Assembly (NCBI GenBank): GCA_900466605.1
Contig: UBMU01000052.1
Location: 1 to 42,291 of the forward strand
Direction: 5' to 3'
Source: Hyphomicrobiales bacterium
GTDB lineage: Bacteria > Pseudomonadota > Alphaproteobacteria > Rhizobiales > Rhizobiaceae
Length of the DNA: 42,291 nt
Below are positions 15,609 through 23,875 of the stretch, in pieces. The first letter of the stretch is position 1. Each line of letters opens with the position of its first letter. The notes beneath the pieces are model-generated. The model ran no database searches, was not told where the DNA came from, and saw nothing but the letters and a program-made list of their open reading frames with translations. The position numbers and the translations under genes were made by a program.

Positions 15609-16662
15609 CGCCATCAATCAATCCGGGCCGACACAGGGATGCGAGGTCAACATCCGATCGGTCTCGAAGTCCTACGGCAAGCTCACGGTCCTGCGTGATG
15701 TCTCAATGACCATAAAGCCCGGCGAGTTCTTTACGCTGCTTGGGCCGTCAGGATGTGGAAAGACCACCCTGCTGCGCGCAATCGCGGGCTTCCATCCAAT
15801 CAACAGTGGTCGGATCGAGTTCGATGGGAAGGACGTTTCAACCCGTCCCCCCTGGGAACGGGATATAGGATTTGTCTTCCAGAACTATGCGCTGTGGCCA
15901 AACAAGACGATCTTCGAAAATGTCGCCTACGGTCTTCGACTTCGTAAGGTCGTCAAAAGTGAAATTGCACGACGTGTCAGAGACGCACTTGAGCAGGTTC
16001 AACTGCACAATGTCGAAAGCCGCTATCCCTCTGAAATGAGCGGTGGCATGCAACAGCGTATCGCCATGGCTCGCGCGCTGGTGATTGATCCTCCGCTGTT
16101 ACTACTCGACGAGCCCATGTCCAACCTCGATGCGCGCCTGCGTGTTTCTCTTCGCCAGGAATTGCGTGAACTGCAGAAGCGGATAGGTGTGACAGCGATC
16201 TATGTGACGCACGACCAGGAAGAGGCCCTAGAACTCTCGGATCGTATTGCGGTCATGAATGGTGGTGTCGTCGAACAATTGGCCCTGCCAGAGGACATTT
16301 ATGCACGTCCGACGTCTCGATTTGTTGCAGAGTTCGTGGGTGATGCCAATTTCCTCGAAGGTCGTGTCGAGAGTGGAGGGTTCCGCCTGGCTGATGGGCG
16401 CATGCTCCATCTGGCAGATGCCGGGCCCGAAGGCCCGGCGACCTTGTTTGTACGACCCGAAGGCCTTCGCATTCTGGACATGGGGAAGGGCCAAGTTGAC
16501 GCGACTGTATCGGATATCCGCTACCTCGGTCGGAGCTTTGTCCACCGACTTTCGCTTTCCGAAGATCTGGCCGTCTGGGCCGACGCACCAGTACGCCTTG
16601 AACGCGGTCGCAGCGTCGGTTTGGATTTCACCGGCGCCTCACTTTTGAGGAAGGCATCATGA
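15601..16662 (+). CDS. ABC transporter ATP-binding protein, AfuC/FbpC/PotA type
   Basis: The energising ATPase of 353 residues for the importer. Walker A is LGPSGCGKTTLL, the Q-loop is FVFQNYALWPNKTIFENVAYG, the signature is MSGGMQQRIAMARAL, Walker B is LLLLDEPMSNLDARLR, and the switch histidine is in YVTHDQEEAL. After about residue 235 there is a TOBE-type regulatory domain. The gene starts inside the permease reading frame (8-base overlap) and ends in a 4-base overlap with the phosphatase-family gene, so the enzyme is made along with the transporter. Nothing in this protein alone separates iron from sugar-phosphate transporters. Confidence 0.93.
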   Translation: MPDAINQSGPTQGCEVNIRSVSKSYGKLTVLRDVSMTIKPGEFFTLLGPSGCGKTTLLRAIAGFHPINSGRIEFDGKDVSTRPPWERDIGFVFQNYALWPNKTIFENVAYGLRLRKVVKSEIARRVRDALEQVQLHNVESRYPSEMSGGMQQRIAMARALVIDPPLLLLDEPMSNLDARLRVSLRQELRELQKRIGVTAIYVTHDQEEALELSDRIAVMNGGVVEQLALPEDIYARPTSRFVAEFVGDANFLEGRVESGGFRLADGRMLHLADAGPEGPATLFVRPEGLRILDMGKGQVDATVSDIRYLGRSFVHRLSLSEDLAVWADAPVRLERGRSVGLDFTGASLLRKAS

Positions 16663-17465
16663 ACGCTTTCGAAATCGATCAGCTCTTAGCTCTGGCGAAA
16701 GATGCGGCCCGTGCAGGTGGCGCGGAATTGATGGCCCGATTTGGTCGCTTGCCGACGGCAGCAATTAGCCAGAAGGGACACGCCGATTATGTATCGGAGG
16801 CCGATACGGCCGCGGAGTTGGCAATTTCTCGCGCACTTGATGCGGCTCCTATCAGATTTGGCTTCCTCGGCGAAGAGACCGGTTATCGCGCCGGCGAAAA
16901 GCCCGAGACCTGGGTGGTTGATCCACTGGATGGAACGAGCAATTACGTCTGGGGTATCCCCTATTTCGCCGTCAGCATCGCATTGAGCGACGCACAGGGC
17001 GAACTCCTGGGCGTTGTCTTTGATCCCGTGCGCGACGAAATGTTCTCGGCGGTGAGAGGCAAAGGTTCTTGGTTGAACGATCAGCCGACGCGCCAATTGA
17101 CGGCTAAATCAGTGGAAGCTGCCATGCTTTCGATTTCGCTGCCCGTCCCTGGGCAGTTGACATCCATAACTGAACAGCAGTTTCTTGCCGGGCTCCTGAC
17201 CGCCATGAATAGGGCCGCAGGCCTGCGTCGCCTAGGGTCAGCCGCCCTTGATCTTGTGTATGTTGGATGTGGACGGTTGGATGGCTACTTCGAGGATGGC
17301 CTGAGCTACTATGACCTGGCAGCGGGCAAGCTTTTCGCCGAGGAGGCTGGTGCGACCGTTACAAAGCTCGACGGTTCTGCTGCTCGCGAGGGATCGGTTA
17401 TTGCGGGTCAGCCGCTTATCCATAGTTGGTTGACTTCGACTTTCGCCGCGCGTTCGGCCACTTGA
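16659..17465 (+). CDS. Inositol monophosphatase-family protein
   Basis: A Mg-dependent phosphatase of the IMPase/FBPase superfamily, 268 residues. The metal and phosphate ligands are all present: Lys39 region (QKGHADYVSEAD), Glu72-73 (LGEETG), WVVDPLDGTSNY (residues 85-96) and the C-terminal YYDLAAGKLFAEEAG with Asp219. Family members remove phosphate from inositol phosphates, sugar bisphosphates, histidinol phosphate or nucleotide 3'-phosphate. Translational coupling to an AfuABC-like importer suggests that it dephosphorylates the compound brought in, giving a free sugar or polyol to the Gfo/Idh dehydrogenase of the divergent operon. The substrate remains unproved. Length and motifs are normal, so it should be active. 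Confidence 0.9.
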   Translation: MNAFEIDQLLALAKDAARAGGAELMARFGRLPTAAISQKGHADYVSEADTAAELAISRALDAAPIRFGFLGEETGYRAGEKPETWVVDPLDGTSNYVWGIPYFAVSIALSDAQGELLGVVFDPVRDEMFSAVRGKGSWLNDQPTRQLTAKSVEAAMLSISLPVPGQLTSITEQQFLAGLLTAMNRAAGLRRLGSAALDLVYVGCGRLDGYFEDGLSYYDLAAGKLFAEEAGATVTKLDGSAAREGSVIAGQPLIHSWLTSTFAARSAT

Positions 17466-17761
17466 ACAACCTTTGCTGTCCGGGAGAGGTGAGGAGCGTT
17501 CCGTTTTTATTGAGTATCCTCCAGCCTTTCTTTGCCAATCTCCTGGTTCCCGCGGCGGAGAATGGCGCTGAATGCCTTCCTGCCGGTTTCGGAGAGATAG
17601 AATGGGATGCTGTGGGAGCTTGCTGCCAGGCGGGCCGAGCTCCCATGCCTCTTTATAGGCCAGGGCGAAGTCCGAGGAGCGCGGAACAGCAAGTGTCTTC
17701 ACGGTCGATATTTCGCAAACGGAAGAGTGAGTTATACCCGCGCGGGGTAGGTATGGCGCAT
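17466..17761. other. Intergenic region between convergent operons, possible gene remnant
   Basis: No intact gene. On the minus strand two frames join into a protein-like stretch (DFALAYKEAWELG near 17670-17630, then IPFYLSETGRKAFSAILRR near 17600-17545) if one frameshift is allowed. I do not recognise a family. It may be the decayed end of an old gene or chance. Confidence 0.25.
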
Positions 17762-19225
17762 CTATCGTGAAACCAGATCAGAATTGAAGGCTTCAAGCTG
17801 CTGGTAGAGTTCCTTGTACTTGCGATACCCATAACTGTACCGTTCCGTCAACAATGGATCGGGCTCGAATACTCGCTCGGTTACGACCAGCTGTGATGCT
17901 GCATCGGCCACAGAGTGAAACAGATGTGCTCCCGCGCCGGCCAGGACGGCAGCCCCAAGAACTCCAGCGTCCAAGTTTTTGCGCCGATGGATGGGCCTGT
18001 TGAGAATATCGGCGCGGATTTGGCACCAGACGTCCGATCCCATTCCGCCGCCGGCCGCCAAGAGGCACGAGGGCACCCTTCCAGAAGACCGTTCGAGGCT
18101 CTCGATTGCCATGCGTGCAGAGAACGCAACCCCCTCCATCATTGCGACAGCGAATTCGGCAGGACCCATGCTCGCATCGATTCCTGAGAAGGAGGCACGT
18201 GCGTGAATGTTCCATATCGGCGCGCGTTCGCCTTGTAGGTGAGGGAGAAAGATCGGCGTCATGCGCTGTCTGTCCACCCCGGCGGCAAGGGTTGAGAGCT
18301 CCGCCGGCGACCTTCCAAGCAAGGCTGCAAGCCACGCCATGGAAGCGCCACCCGCCTGCGTTGGACCAGCGTGGAGTGTAATTCCCTCGCAAGGTGGAAA
18401 AGCAATGACACCTCGCTCCGGGTACTTCTGATTGGAAATGATGCCGAGGACCTCGCTGGTTCCACTGAGATACAGTCCGTCTCCCTCTTCCAGAGCGCCG
18501 CTTCCGAAAAGACCCGACCATGCGTCCATTGTGGCCACGACAACCGGGGCTCCCGCAGCAGGCAGTCCAGGCTTGATGCGACCTGCAATCGCGGTGAACG
18601 GACGGATTGGGGCAAGCCGCTCAGCGGCTCCTTCAACCAGACCAGTCAGACTATCGATATACTGCAGGTTCTGGTCGACCACACCAAAAGACGCCATGGC
18701 ATCGGCAACAACCTCGCCGGTCAACTGCATGATCAAATAGTCTTTCGGAGCCATGACCCAACGTGTCTTGTGCCAAACATCGGGATGGTTGCGCCGTACC
18801 CACTCCATACGAGCCAGAACATGGCTGGAATCGATGGGCAGGGGCGCGCCCCACCATGCAATCTTGTCTGCTTCGTCGACCTTGGCGTCGAGCTCGGCGG
18901 CGACGTCAGCGCAGCGCCCATCCTGCCAGATGATTGCCGGCATCAGGGGTGCCCCATTTGCGGCAACAAAGACGTGGCTGTTGACATGTGAGCATATTCC
19001 CACAGCCTGCAGCTGACCGGCCACGAGGCCTTCGCTGAGTTCTTGAAGCGCAGCTTGCACATGCCCCATCCAATCGCCGGCATTCTGCTCAACGATATCA
19101 GGCGCACGACGCATCGTCGGGTAGCGGCTACCGTAGCTGCGCTCGACGTCTCCACCTAAACCAAAGCGCGCGGCCTTGACCGCCGTTGTCCCGACATCGA
19201 TGCCGATCAGCGCTGGGCTGTTCAC
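17762..19225 (-). CDS. FGGY-family carbohydrate kinase, xylulokinase-like
   Basis: A sugar kinase of 487 residues. The N-terminal ATPase fold starts ALIGIDVGTTAVKAARFG; WQDGRCADVAAELDAK covers the first substrate-binding region, and the C-terminal FGGY block is LLAAGGGMGSDVWCQIRADILN followed by a GAAVLAGAGAHLF helix. Overall layout fits xylulokinase (XylB) relatives, which phosphorylate xylulose and related ketoses or polyols. It uses a GTG start behind GGAGGAAATTT. It is divergent from a ribose/xylose-type ABC importer, so it most likely phosphorylates the sugar that importer brings in. No xylose isomerase or polyol dehydrogenase is next to it; the dehydrogenase at 10048-11205 is a possible partner. 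Exact sugar is uncertain. Confidence 0.88.
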   Translation of the reverse strand: MNSPALIGIDVGTTAVKAARFGLGGDVERSYGSRYPTMRRAPDIVEQNAGDWMGHVQAALQELSEGLVAGQLQAVGICSHVNSHVFVAANGAPLMPAIIWQDGRCADVAAELDAKVDEADKIAWWGAPLPIDSSHVLARMEWVRRNHPDVWHKTRWVMAPKDYLIMQLTGEVVADAMASFGVVDQNLQYIDSLTGLVEGAAERLAPIRPFTAIAGRIKPGLPAAGAPVVVATMDAWSGLFGSGALEEGDGLYLSGTSEVLGIISNQKYPERGVIAFPPCEGITLHAGPTQAGGASMAWLAALLGRSPAELSTLAAGVDRQRMTPIFLPHLQGERAPIWNIHARASFSGIDASMGPAEFAVAMMEGVAFSARMAIESLERSSGRVPSCLLAAGGGMGSDVWCQIRADILNRPIHRRKNLDAGVLGAAVLAGAGAHLFHSVADAASQLVVTERVFEPDPLLTERYSYGYRKYKELYQQLEAFNSDLVSR

Positions 19226-19257
19226 AAATTTCCTCCATTCGCAGTCGCGTGCAACAA

Positions 19258-19275
19258 TCCATCCTTAGCGATGGA
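19258..19275. promoter_or_regulatory. Inverted repeat in kinase/importer gap
   Basis: TCCATCCTTAGCGATGGA has 6-base arms (TCCATC / GATGGA) around 6 bases. It lies close to the kinase start on the minus strand. Its TCCAT/ATGGA half-sites resemble those of the 12488-12500 palindrome, although the spacing differs. Confidence 0.3.
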
Positions 19276-19319
19276 GGGACCCGGTGACAATCTATGGGAC
19301 GAACCCATGCGAGGCTCTA

Positions 19320-19335
19320 TTGAAATGCATTTCAA
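19320..19335. promoter_or_regulatory. Perfect 16-base palindrome, operator candidate
   Basis: TTGAAATGCATTTCAA is its own reverse complement. It lies 52 bases before the binding-protein start and about 95 bases before the divergent kinase start, a good position to control both. No regulator gene lies next to it; the ROK protein at 11247-12470 or a distant LacI/DeoR-type protein could bind. Confidence 0.5.
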
Positions 19336-19386
19336 GCTCGGCTAACGTCCAGAACATATTAGGAAAATCGATGTCAAAGGGCGGGG

Positions 19387-20319
19387 ATGGCAATGACTTT
19401 CGGATTGAGGACAGGCGCTTTAGCGGTAACTCTCACAGCGCTTACGGTGGCTGGTGCGGCCAATGCTGCTGGCAAGATTGCCGTCATTACGCCTTATCTT
19501 TCGCAACCCGGCACGCAGTTTTATGTCGAGGCGTTCCAGGAGGAGGCCAAGACAAATGGCTGGGACGTGAATATTATCGACACTAAGGGTGATGTCGCTG
19601 CAGCTATCAGCCGCATTGAAGACGTTAGCACTCAAAAAGTTGACGCAATCGTCATCAACGTCGATCCAGCGCAGGTTGCTGCCGGCCTGGAAACTGCGAG
19701 ATCGGCTGCGATACCCGTCTTTGGGATGGATGCCGGCTCAAGCCCTCTTCTGGTCACAAATGTTACGTCGAATGGTTATGCCATGGCAGCCGACACAGCT
19801 GCTTACGTCACGAACCGCATCAACGGTAAGGGCGACGTCGTCATGTTCGTTTTCGACGCTTTTCCACCGGTGCAGGCGCGTGGCGTTATTGCCGATGCGA
19901 TCTTCAAGAATAACCCCGACGTAAAGGTGATCGAGCGCGTAACGCCTGACGTGTCGGACGGGGGTATCGCCGATTCACGCGCGAAGATGGAGGCAATCCT
20001 GACTGCGCACCCAGAAAAAGGCTCGATTTCAGCTGTCTGGGCAGCGTGGGACCAGCCGGCTCTTGGGGCGTTGCAGGCTATTGAAGCGGCTGGTCGCCAG
20101 GGCGAGGGAATTGTTATAACCGGCATCGACGCCAATCCGCAGGCCCGCGAAGCGATCGCGAAAGGAAGCAATTTCGAAGCGTCGATGGCTCAAGATTTCA
20201 AAGGCATCGGGCGGACCACCGCAGACGCTGTGAAGCGCTATCTGTCGGGCGAGAAGATCAAGCAAAGCGTCGTTTACGTTCCGACCAAGCTCGTAACCTC
20301 AGCAAACGCCAAGGAATGA
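19387..20319 (+). CDS. Sugar ABC transporter substrate-binding protein, RbsB type
   Basis: A periplasmic binding protein of 310 residues of the type 1 (ribose/xylose/allose) family. The signal peptide ends near residue 27 (AGAANA), followed by GKIAVITPYLSQPGTQFYVEAF. Typical RbsB blocks are VDAIVINVDPAQVAAGLE, the hinge-region GDVVMFVFDAFPPVQARGVI and VVITGIDANPQAREAI-like IVITGIDANPQAREAI. It would deliver a pentose, polyol or similar sugar to the RbsC-type permease. The first ATG is used here; the second, six bases on, is equally possible. The stop overlaps the ATPase start by 4 bases. A 16-base palindrome upstream is a probable operator. Confidence 0.9.
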   Translation: MAMTFGLRTGALAVTLTALTVAGAANAAGKIAVITPYLSQPGTQFYVEAFQEEAKTNGWDVNIIDTKGDVAAAISRIEDVSTQKVDAIVINVDPAQVAAGLETARSAAIPVFGMDAGSSPLLVTNVTSNGYAMAADTAAYVTNRINGKGDVVMFVFDAFPPVQARGVIADAIFKNNPDVKVIERVTPDVSDGGIADSRAKMEAILTAHPEKGSISAVWAAWDQPALGALQAIEAAGRQGEGIVITGIDANPQAREAIAKGSNFEASMAQDFKGIGRTTADAVKRYLSGEKIKQSVVYVPTKLVTSANAKE

Positions 20320-21830
20320 GCGTTCCAGTTCTAGAGACGCGTAGCCTTGCAAAGAGTTACGGTGGGGTGCCCGCATTAAAAGACGGCTCACTTGCGATCG
20401 CCCGGGGCGAGGTACACGCGCTTATGGGTGAGAACGGTGCAGGCAAGTCTACGCTTATTCGGATCCTGGCGGGTGCCACGACAGCTGACAGGGGCTCTAT
20501 TTCGATTGAAGGCGTGCCGGTATCAATCGATAACCCCACTCAATCACGTAGGTTAGGTCTGCGTTTCATCCATCAAGAGCTTAGTATCATCCCGGAGCTT
20601 TCAGTTGCGGAGAACCTTTTTCTTGGGAGGCCTTATCCCCGGAGAATGGGATTTTTTGCCGACTGGCGGGAGCTCAACCGGCGTGCTTTCAGCGCGCTTG
20701 ATGCTTTGGATATTGGCCATATAGATCCCAATCAAAAAATTGCGCGCCTATCGCTCGGCGACCAGATGCTCGTCAAGATTGCGGCTGCTTTTCTCGATGA
20801 GGACGGTGAAGCTGCACGCATTTACGTGATGGACGAGCCGACCGCCGCATTGACCAGTGAGGAGTCTGAGCGCCTGTTCAAGGTTATCGCCGGGCTGACT
20901 GAGCGAGGGCGAAGTGTCATCTACGTGTCCCATCGAATGGATGAAGTGATGCGCATTGCGAAGAGGGTCAGTGTGCTCAGAGATGGTGAGACAGTCGCAA
21001 CGCGGATAATCGCTGATATCAGCAAGGCCGAGATGATTGAACTGATGACGGGACGCCGGATCGCGGATGCCTACCCTCGGCGGCATGCCTCAGCGGTGAA
21101 TACATCGGCGCTGCGGCTCGCCGCGGCGAGCTCTCCTTCGGTGTGCGAGGTGACATTCGACCTACAAGCTGGCGAAATCCTTGGCTTGACGGGCCTTTCC
21201 GGTGCGGGCCAGAGCGAAATTCTGCGCCTTGTGGTTGGCGCGGACAAATGGTTGGGCGGGACCATCGAGCTCGACGGGCGAGAACTGAAAGCCGGCACAC
21301 CAGCTGAACGTTGGGCTGATGGAATAGCCTACGTGCCACGAGAACGGCGGCGCGAGGGTCTACTGCCGCGTGCCTCCATCTCTGACAACACTGTCCTAGC
21401 CCATTTGCGAAAGTTGAGCCGGGCGGGCATCTTGTGCAGCCGACGCAAAGAATTACAGTGCTCGGCGGAGATTGCCTCTCGCGTCAAACTGAAATCGACT
21501 GGGGGGAGACAACCGGTCTTCCAGCTCTCAGGCGGGAACCAGCAGAAGGTCGTGCTCGCGCGCGCCATACTTGGTGGCCCTCGAGTGCTGTTGCTTGACG
21601 AGCCCACGCGCGGCGTTGACGTTGGGGCAAAGTTCGACATTCACACACTGGTGAGAGAACTCGCGGCCAACGGCGTGGCAGTTTTGCTTGCATCGTCCGA
21701 TCTATCCGAACTGATAGGCATGGCCGACCGCATCCTCGTCATGCGCGAGGGACGACAAGTCGCCATTGTGCCAACCGCAGGCCTCACGCAGTCGAAATTG
21801 CTCGCGCTCTCCTTCGGCGAACCCGCATAA
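20316..21830 (+). CDS. Sugar ABC transporter ATP-binding protein, RbsA/XylG type
   Basis: A double ATPase of 504 residues, as usual for this sugar importer class. The first half has Walker A GENGAGKST, a degenerate signature LSLGDQMLVKIAAAF, Walker B YVMDEPTAAL and the switch region VIYVSHRMDEVM. The second half has the family's altered Walker A (GLSGAGQSE, lacking the lysine), an intact signature LSGGNQQKVVLARAI and LLLDEPTRGVDVGAK. Such asymmetry is normal for RbsA/XylG/MglA proteins. It overlaps the binding-protein gene by 4 bases and precedes the permease by 18 bases. Confidence 0.93.
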   Translation: MSVPVLETRSLAKSYGGVPALKDGSLAIARGEVHALMGENGAGKSTLIRILAGATTADRGSISIEGVPVSIDNPTQSRRLGLRFIHQELSIIPELSVAENLFLGRPYPRRMGFFADWRELNRRAFSALDALDIGHIDPNQKIARLSLGDQMLVKIAAAFLDEDGEAARIYVMDEPTAALTSEESERLFKVIAGLTERGRSVIYVSHRMDEVMRIAKRVSVLRDGETVATRIIADISKAEMIELMTGRRIADAYPRRHASAVNTSALRLAAASSPSVCEVTFDLQAGEILGLTGLSGAGQSEILRLVVGADKWLGGTIELDGRELKAGTPAERWADGIAYVPRERRREGLLPRASISDNTVLAHLRKLSRAGILCSRRKELQCSAEIASRVKLKSTGGRQPVFQLSGGNQQKVVLARAILGGPRVLLLDEPTRGVDVGAKFDIHTLVRELAANGVAVLLASSDLSELIGMADRILVMREGRQVAIVPTAGLTQSKLLALSFGEPA

Positions 21831-21848
21831 TTCCTTGAGGACATTTCA

Positions 21849-22814
21849 TTGATCCGCGCTATTCGTAGATACGGAACCCTGGTCGGCATTGTCGCTGTTA
21901 TCTTGTTTTTCTGGATCAATATCCCCGATACATTCATGACCGCGCGGAATTGGCTGAATATCTCTCAGCAGGTTTCAATGCTGGCGGTCACCGCCTTTGC
22001 CATGACCATCGTTATGGCGATGGGAGATTTCGACCTTTCGGTTGGGTCGATGGCGAGCCTCTCCGGCATTGTCGCGGCGCTTGCATTCAAGGCCGGCATT
22101 CCCGTTCCGGCTGCGATCGCTCTTTCTCTTTTTGTCGGAATTGTCGGAGGCCTGATCAACGGAGCGCTCGTCAGCTATGTTGGCATACTCCCGTTCGTCG
22201 CCACACTTGGCACATTGACGGTGTTTTCAGGTTTTGCCTTTTTGATTAGCGGCGGAAAGACACTGTTTGGCACGGATATTCCGGCAAGTTTCAGTGGTTT
22301 TGCACGCGCAGGTATCCCCTTGTTTCAGGCAGGCGATCAGTGGGTCTCATTGCCATATCTCAGCCTCCTCGCGCTGGTTGTTCTGTTTTTGGTGTGGATT
22401 CTTCTCGAGCACACAGTCTATGGTCGCCGTCTCTACGCGATTGGTGGCAACGCAGAAGCTGCAAGGCTTGCTGGTGTTAGGGTGCAGTTCCTGCGGTTTT
22501 CGGCCTTCGGACTGACGGGCGCTGGGGCTGCAACCGCTGGGCTAATGTATGCGAGCCGGGTCGCGTCCGCCAATCCGACGCAAGGCAGCGGCTTGATGCT
22601 GTCGGCCATCGCTGCAGTCTTCCTCGGAATGACGATGAGCGAAGAGGGGGAGCCGCGGGTACTCGCGACATTCTTTGGGGTCCTCATTCTGGGCGTGCTC
22701 GACAACGGCTTGACGCAGATGAGTGTCGATTCCTACGTTCGCGAGATTCTCATAGGAACCATCATCATTCTTGCCGTTGCTTCGTCCAGCTTGAGCAAGC
22801 TCGGTCAACGATAG
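21849..22814 (+). CDS. Sugar ABC transporter permease, RbsC/XylH type
   Basis: A polytopic inner-membrane permease of 321 residues, with hydrophobic segments along its whole length. Family marks are AMTIVMAMGDFDLSVGSMASL (the conserved region with D-L-S-V-G), GLINGALVSYVGILPFVATLG, and VYGRRLYAIGGNAEAARLAGV, the loop before the final helices. It uses a TTG start behind TTGAGGACATTTCA, whose AGGA is well spaced. It closes the importer operon; no second permease gene follows, so the protein should act as a homodimer, as RbsC does. Confidence 0.92.
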   Translation: MIRAIRRYGTLVGIVAVILFFWINIPDTFMTARNWLNISQQVSMLAVTAFAMTIVMAMGDFDLSVGSMASLSGIVAALAFKAGIPVPAAIALSLFVGIVGGLINGALVSYVGILPFVATLGTLTVFSGFAFLISGGKTLFGTDIPASFSGFARAGIPLFQAGDQWVSLPYLSLLALVVLFLVWILLEHTVYGRRLYAIGGNAEAARLAGVRVQFLRFSAFGLTGAGAATAGLMYASRVASANPTQGSGLMLSAIAAVFLGMTMSEEGEPRVLATFFGVLILGVLDNGLTQMSVDSYVREILIGTIIILAVASSSLSKLGQR

Positions 22815-22940
22815 TCCGGCGATTATACCAGGGGAGGCGTTTTTGAGGCAGGTGATGCGTTAATCTAAAGACTGGGTTCTCAGCCGACGATAGTGTTGAT
22901 ATCTTGTGTACAACTGCGGGTGCGTACGGTCGATCAAATT

Positions 22941-23267
22941 ATGTCAAGCAAAGCGACAACATCGGATTTCCTTGCCGAGCTCGTTCGGGCTGTAGCCGAG
23001 ATACATCTGCTGGAGCCCATTGAGCGTAGACAGATGATTGAGCGCGGCATTGTCAGCATACGTGAGTTACGCCAGACTCTTGAGGACAGTGGGGCGGACG
23101 CGCCTATGACGTCACTGACACTCGTCCAGGTAGAGCGGTTGATCGCTGAGATTGAAGATGCGCCCCATGAGCTCGTGGCCGCTGCATTCGTGGTTTTAGC
23201 AGACGAGATAACCAAGTTGGCGAAGCTCTGCGAGACGAGGTCCACCCCTAAAGACTGGCCAAAATAG
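22941..23267 (+). CDS. Hypothetical small protein
   Basis: An unrecognised protein of about 108 residues when started at the ATG in MSSKATTSDFLAELVRAV; a GTG at 22893 would add 16 residues. Composition is charged and helix-forming (LERIERRQMIERGIVSIRE-like central part reads LEPIERRQMIERGIVSIREL), with no signal peptide, cysteine motif or membrane segment. It could be a small cytoplasmic regulator or an adaptor, but no function can be given. It follows the sugar importer by about 125 bases in the same direction and is probably a separate unit. Codon use looks coding throughout, which supports a real gene. Confidence 0.5.
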   Translation: MSSKATTSDFLAELVRAVAEIHLLEPIERRQMIERGIVSIRELRQTLEDSGADAPMTSLTLVQVERLIAEIEDAPHELVAAAFVVLADEITKLAKLCETRSTPKDWPK

Positions 23268-23875
23268 AGAGCATTTGCAGTTGCATGGGCTCCAGCGTCA
23301 GCTGTCTGGACATTGTGCCGAGTCCAACGGGTGGCGACGTTCTCAGACCTTGAGTTCGGGCGAAGAGCTGTCTGCCGTATCTCCTCGAATTATCCAACGA
23401 CGCTACCTTGGTCCGCATACTCAGACCGCGGTCCTTGACGCTAGTCGAAGCCATCGATGCCCTTGGTTGACGTGCTAAATCTGACGATGCTTCCAATAAT
23501 TCCAAAACTGAGTGGAATGACCCACGCCCAGTTTGGGCAAGGGACGAAGTCCGACAACGTCTTCATACCCACTGCGAAAACGGAAACTCCTGGAAACAGT
23601 AGGTTAAGGGTAAGTCCTCTCATGGCGGTGCCGCACGCTTCCTGGTTGCCCTCCGATGCGGCTAGTTAACGGCCTATTGTTGCAGCGATGTGAAGGAGTG
23701 CATTGGAAGACGGCGTAGTCGAGTGCGACATGCAAACCTGGCTCACTCTGCGTCGCGCCCCCATGCTGGTCGTCGACACAACCCGCCTTAATTCGGAAAG
23801 GCGGTCAGTCTGCTATTCGAGTGATCGGAGGAGCGAAGCGATAAATCTACGACAAGTGGCAGTTTGTAATAAGCA
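23268..23875. other. Low-coding gap with no clear gene
   Basis: Roughly 600 bases with no ORF that I can support well apart from the small minus-strand candidate at 23441-23623. Base composition is more even than in the flanking genes and short frames are broken often. It may hold decayed sequence. No repeat, tRNA or terminator was recognised. Confidence 0.4.
23441..23623 (-). CDS. Possible small membrane protein
   Basis: A 60-codon frame with two hydrophobic stretches: LTLNLLFPGVSVFAVGM at residues 4-20 and WAWVIPLSFGIIGSIVRF at about 33-50, ending in a polar tail. Such a pattern is unlikely in a random frame but no ribosome binding site is obvious upstream of its ATG and no family is recognised. 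It may be a true small inner-membrane protein or a chance frame in a gap. Confidence 0.3.
   Translation of the reverse strand: MRGLTLNLLFPGVSVFAVGMKTLSDFVPCPNWAWVIPLSFGIIGSIVRFSTSTKGIDGFD

Noticed and set aside
12646..16662. Iron(III) ABC transporter FbpABC as the main reading
   Set aside because: Sequence family allows it, but coupling to an IMPase-family gene and ROK/Gfo/Idh neighbours make a phosphorylated organic ligand more likely; kept as an alternative.
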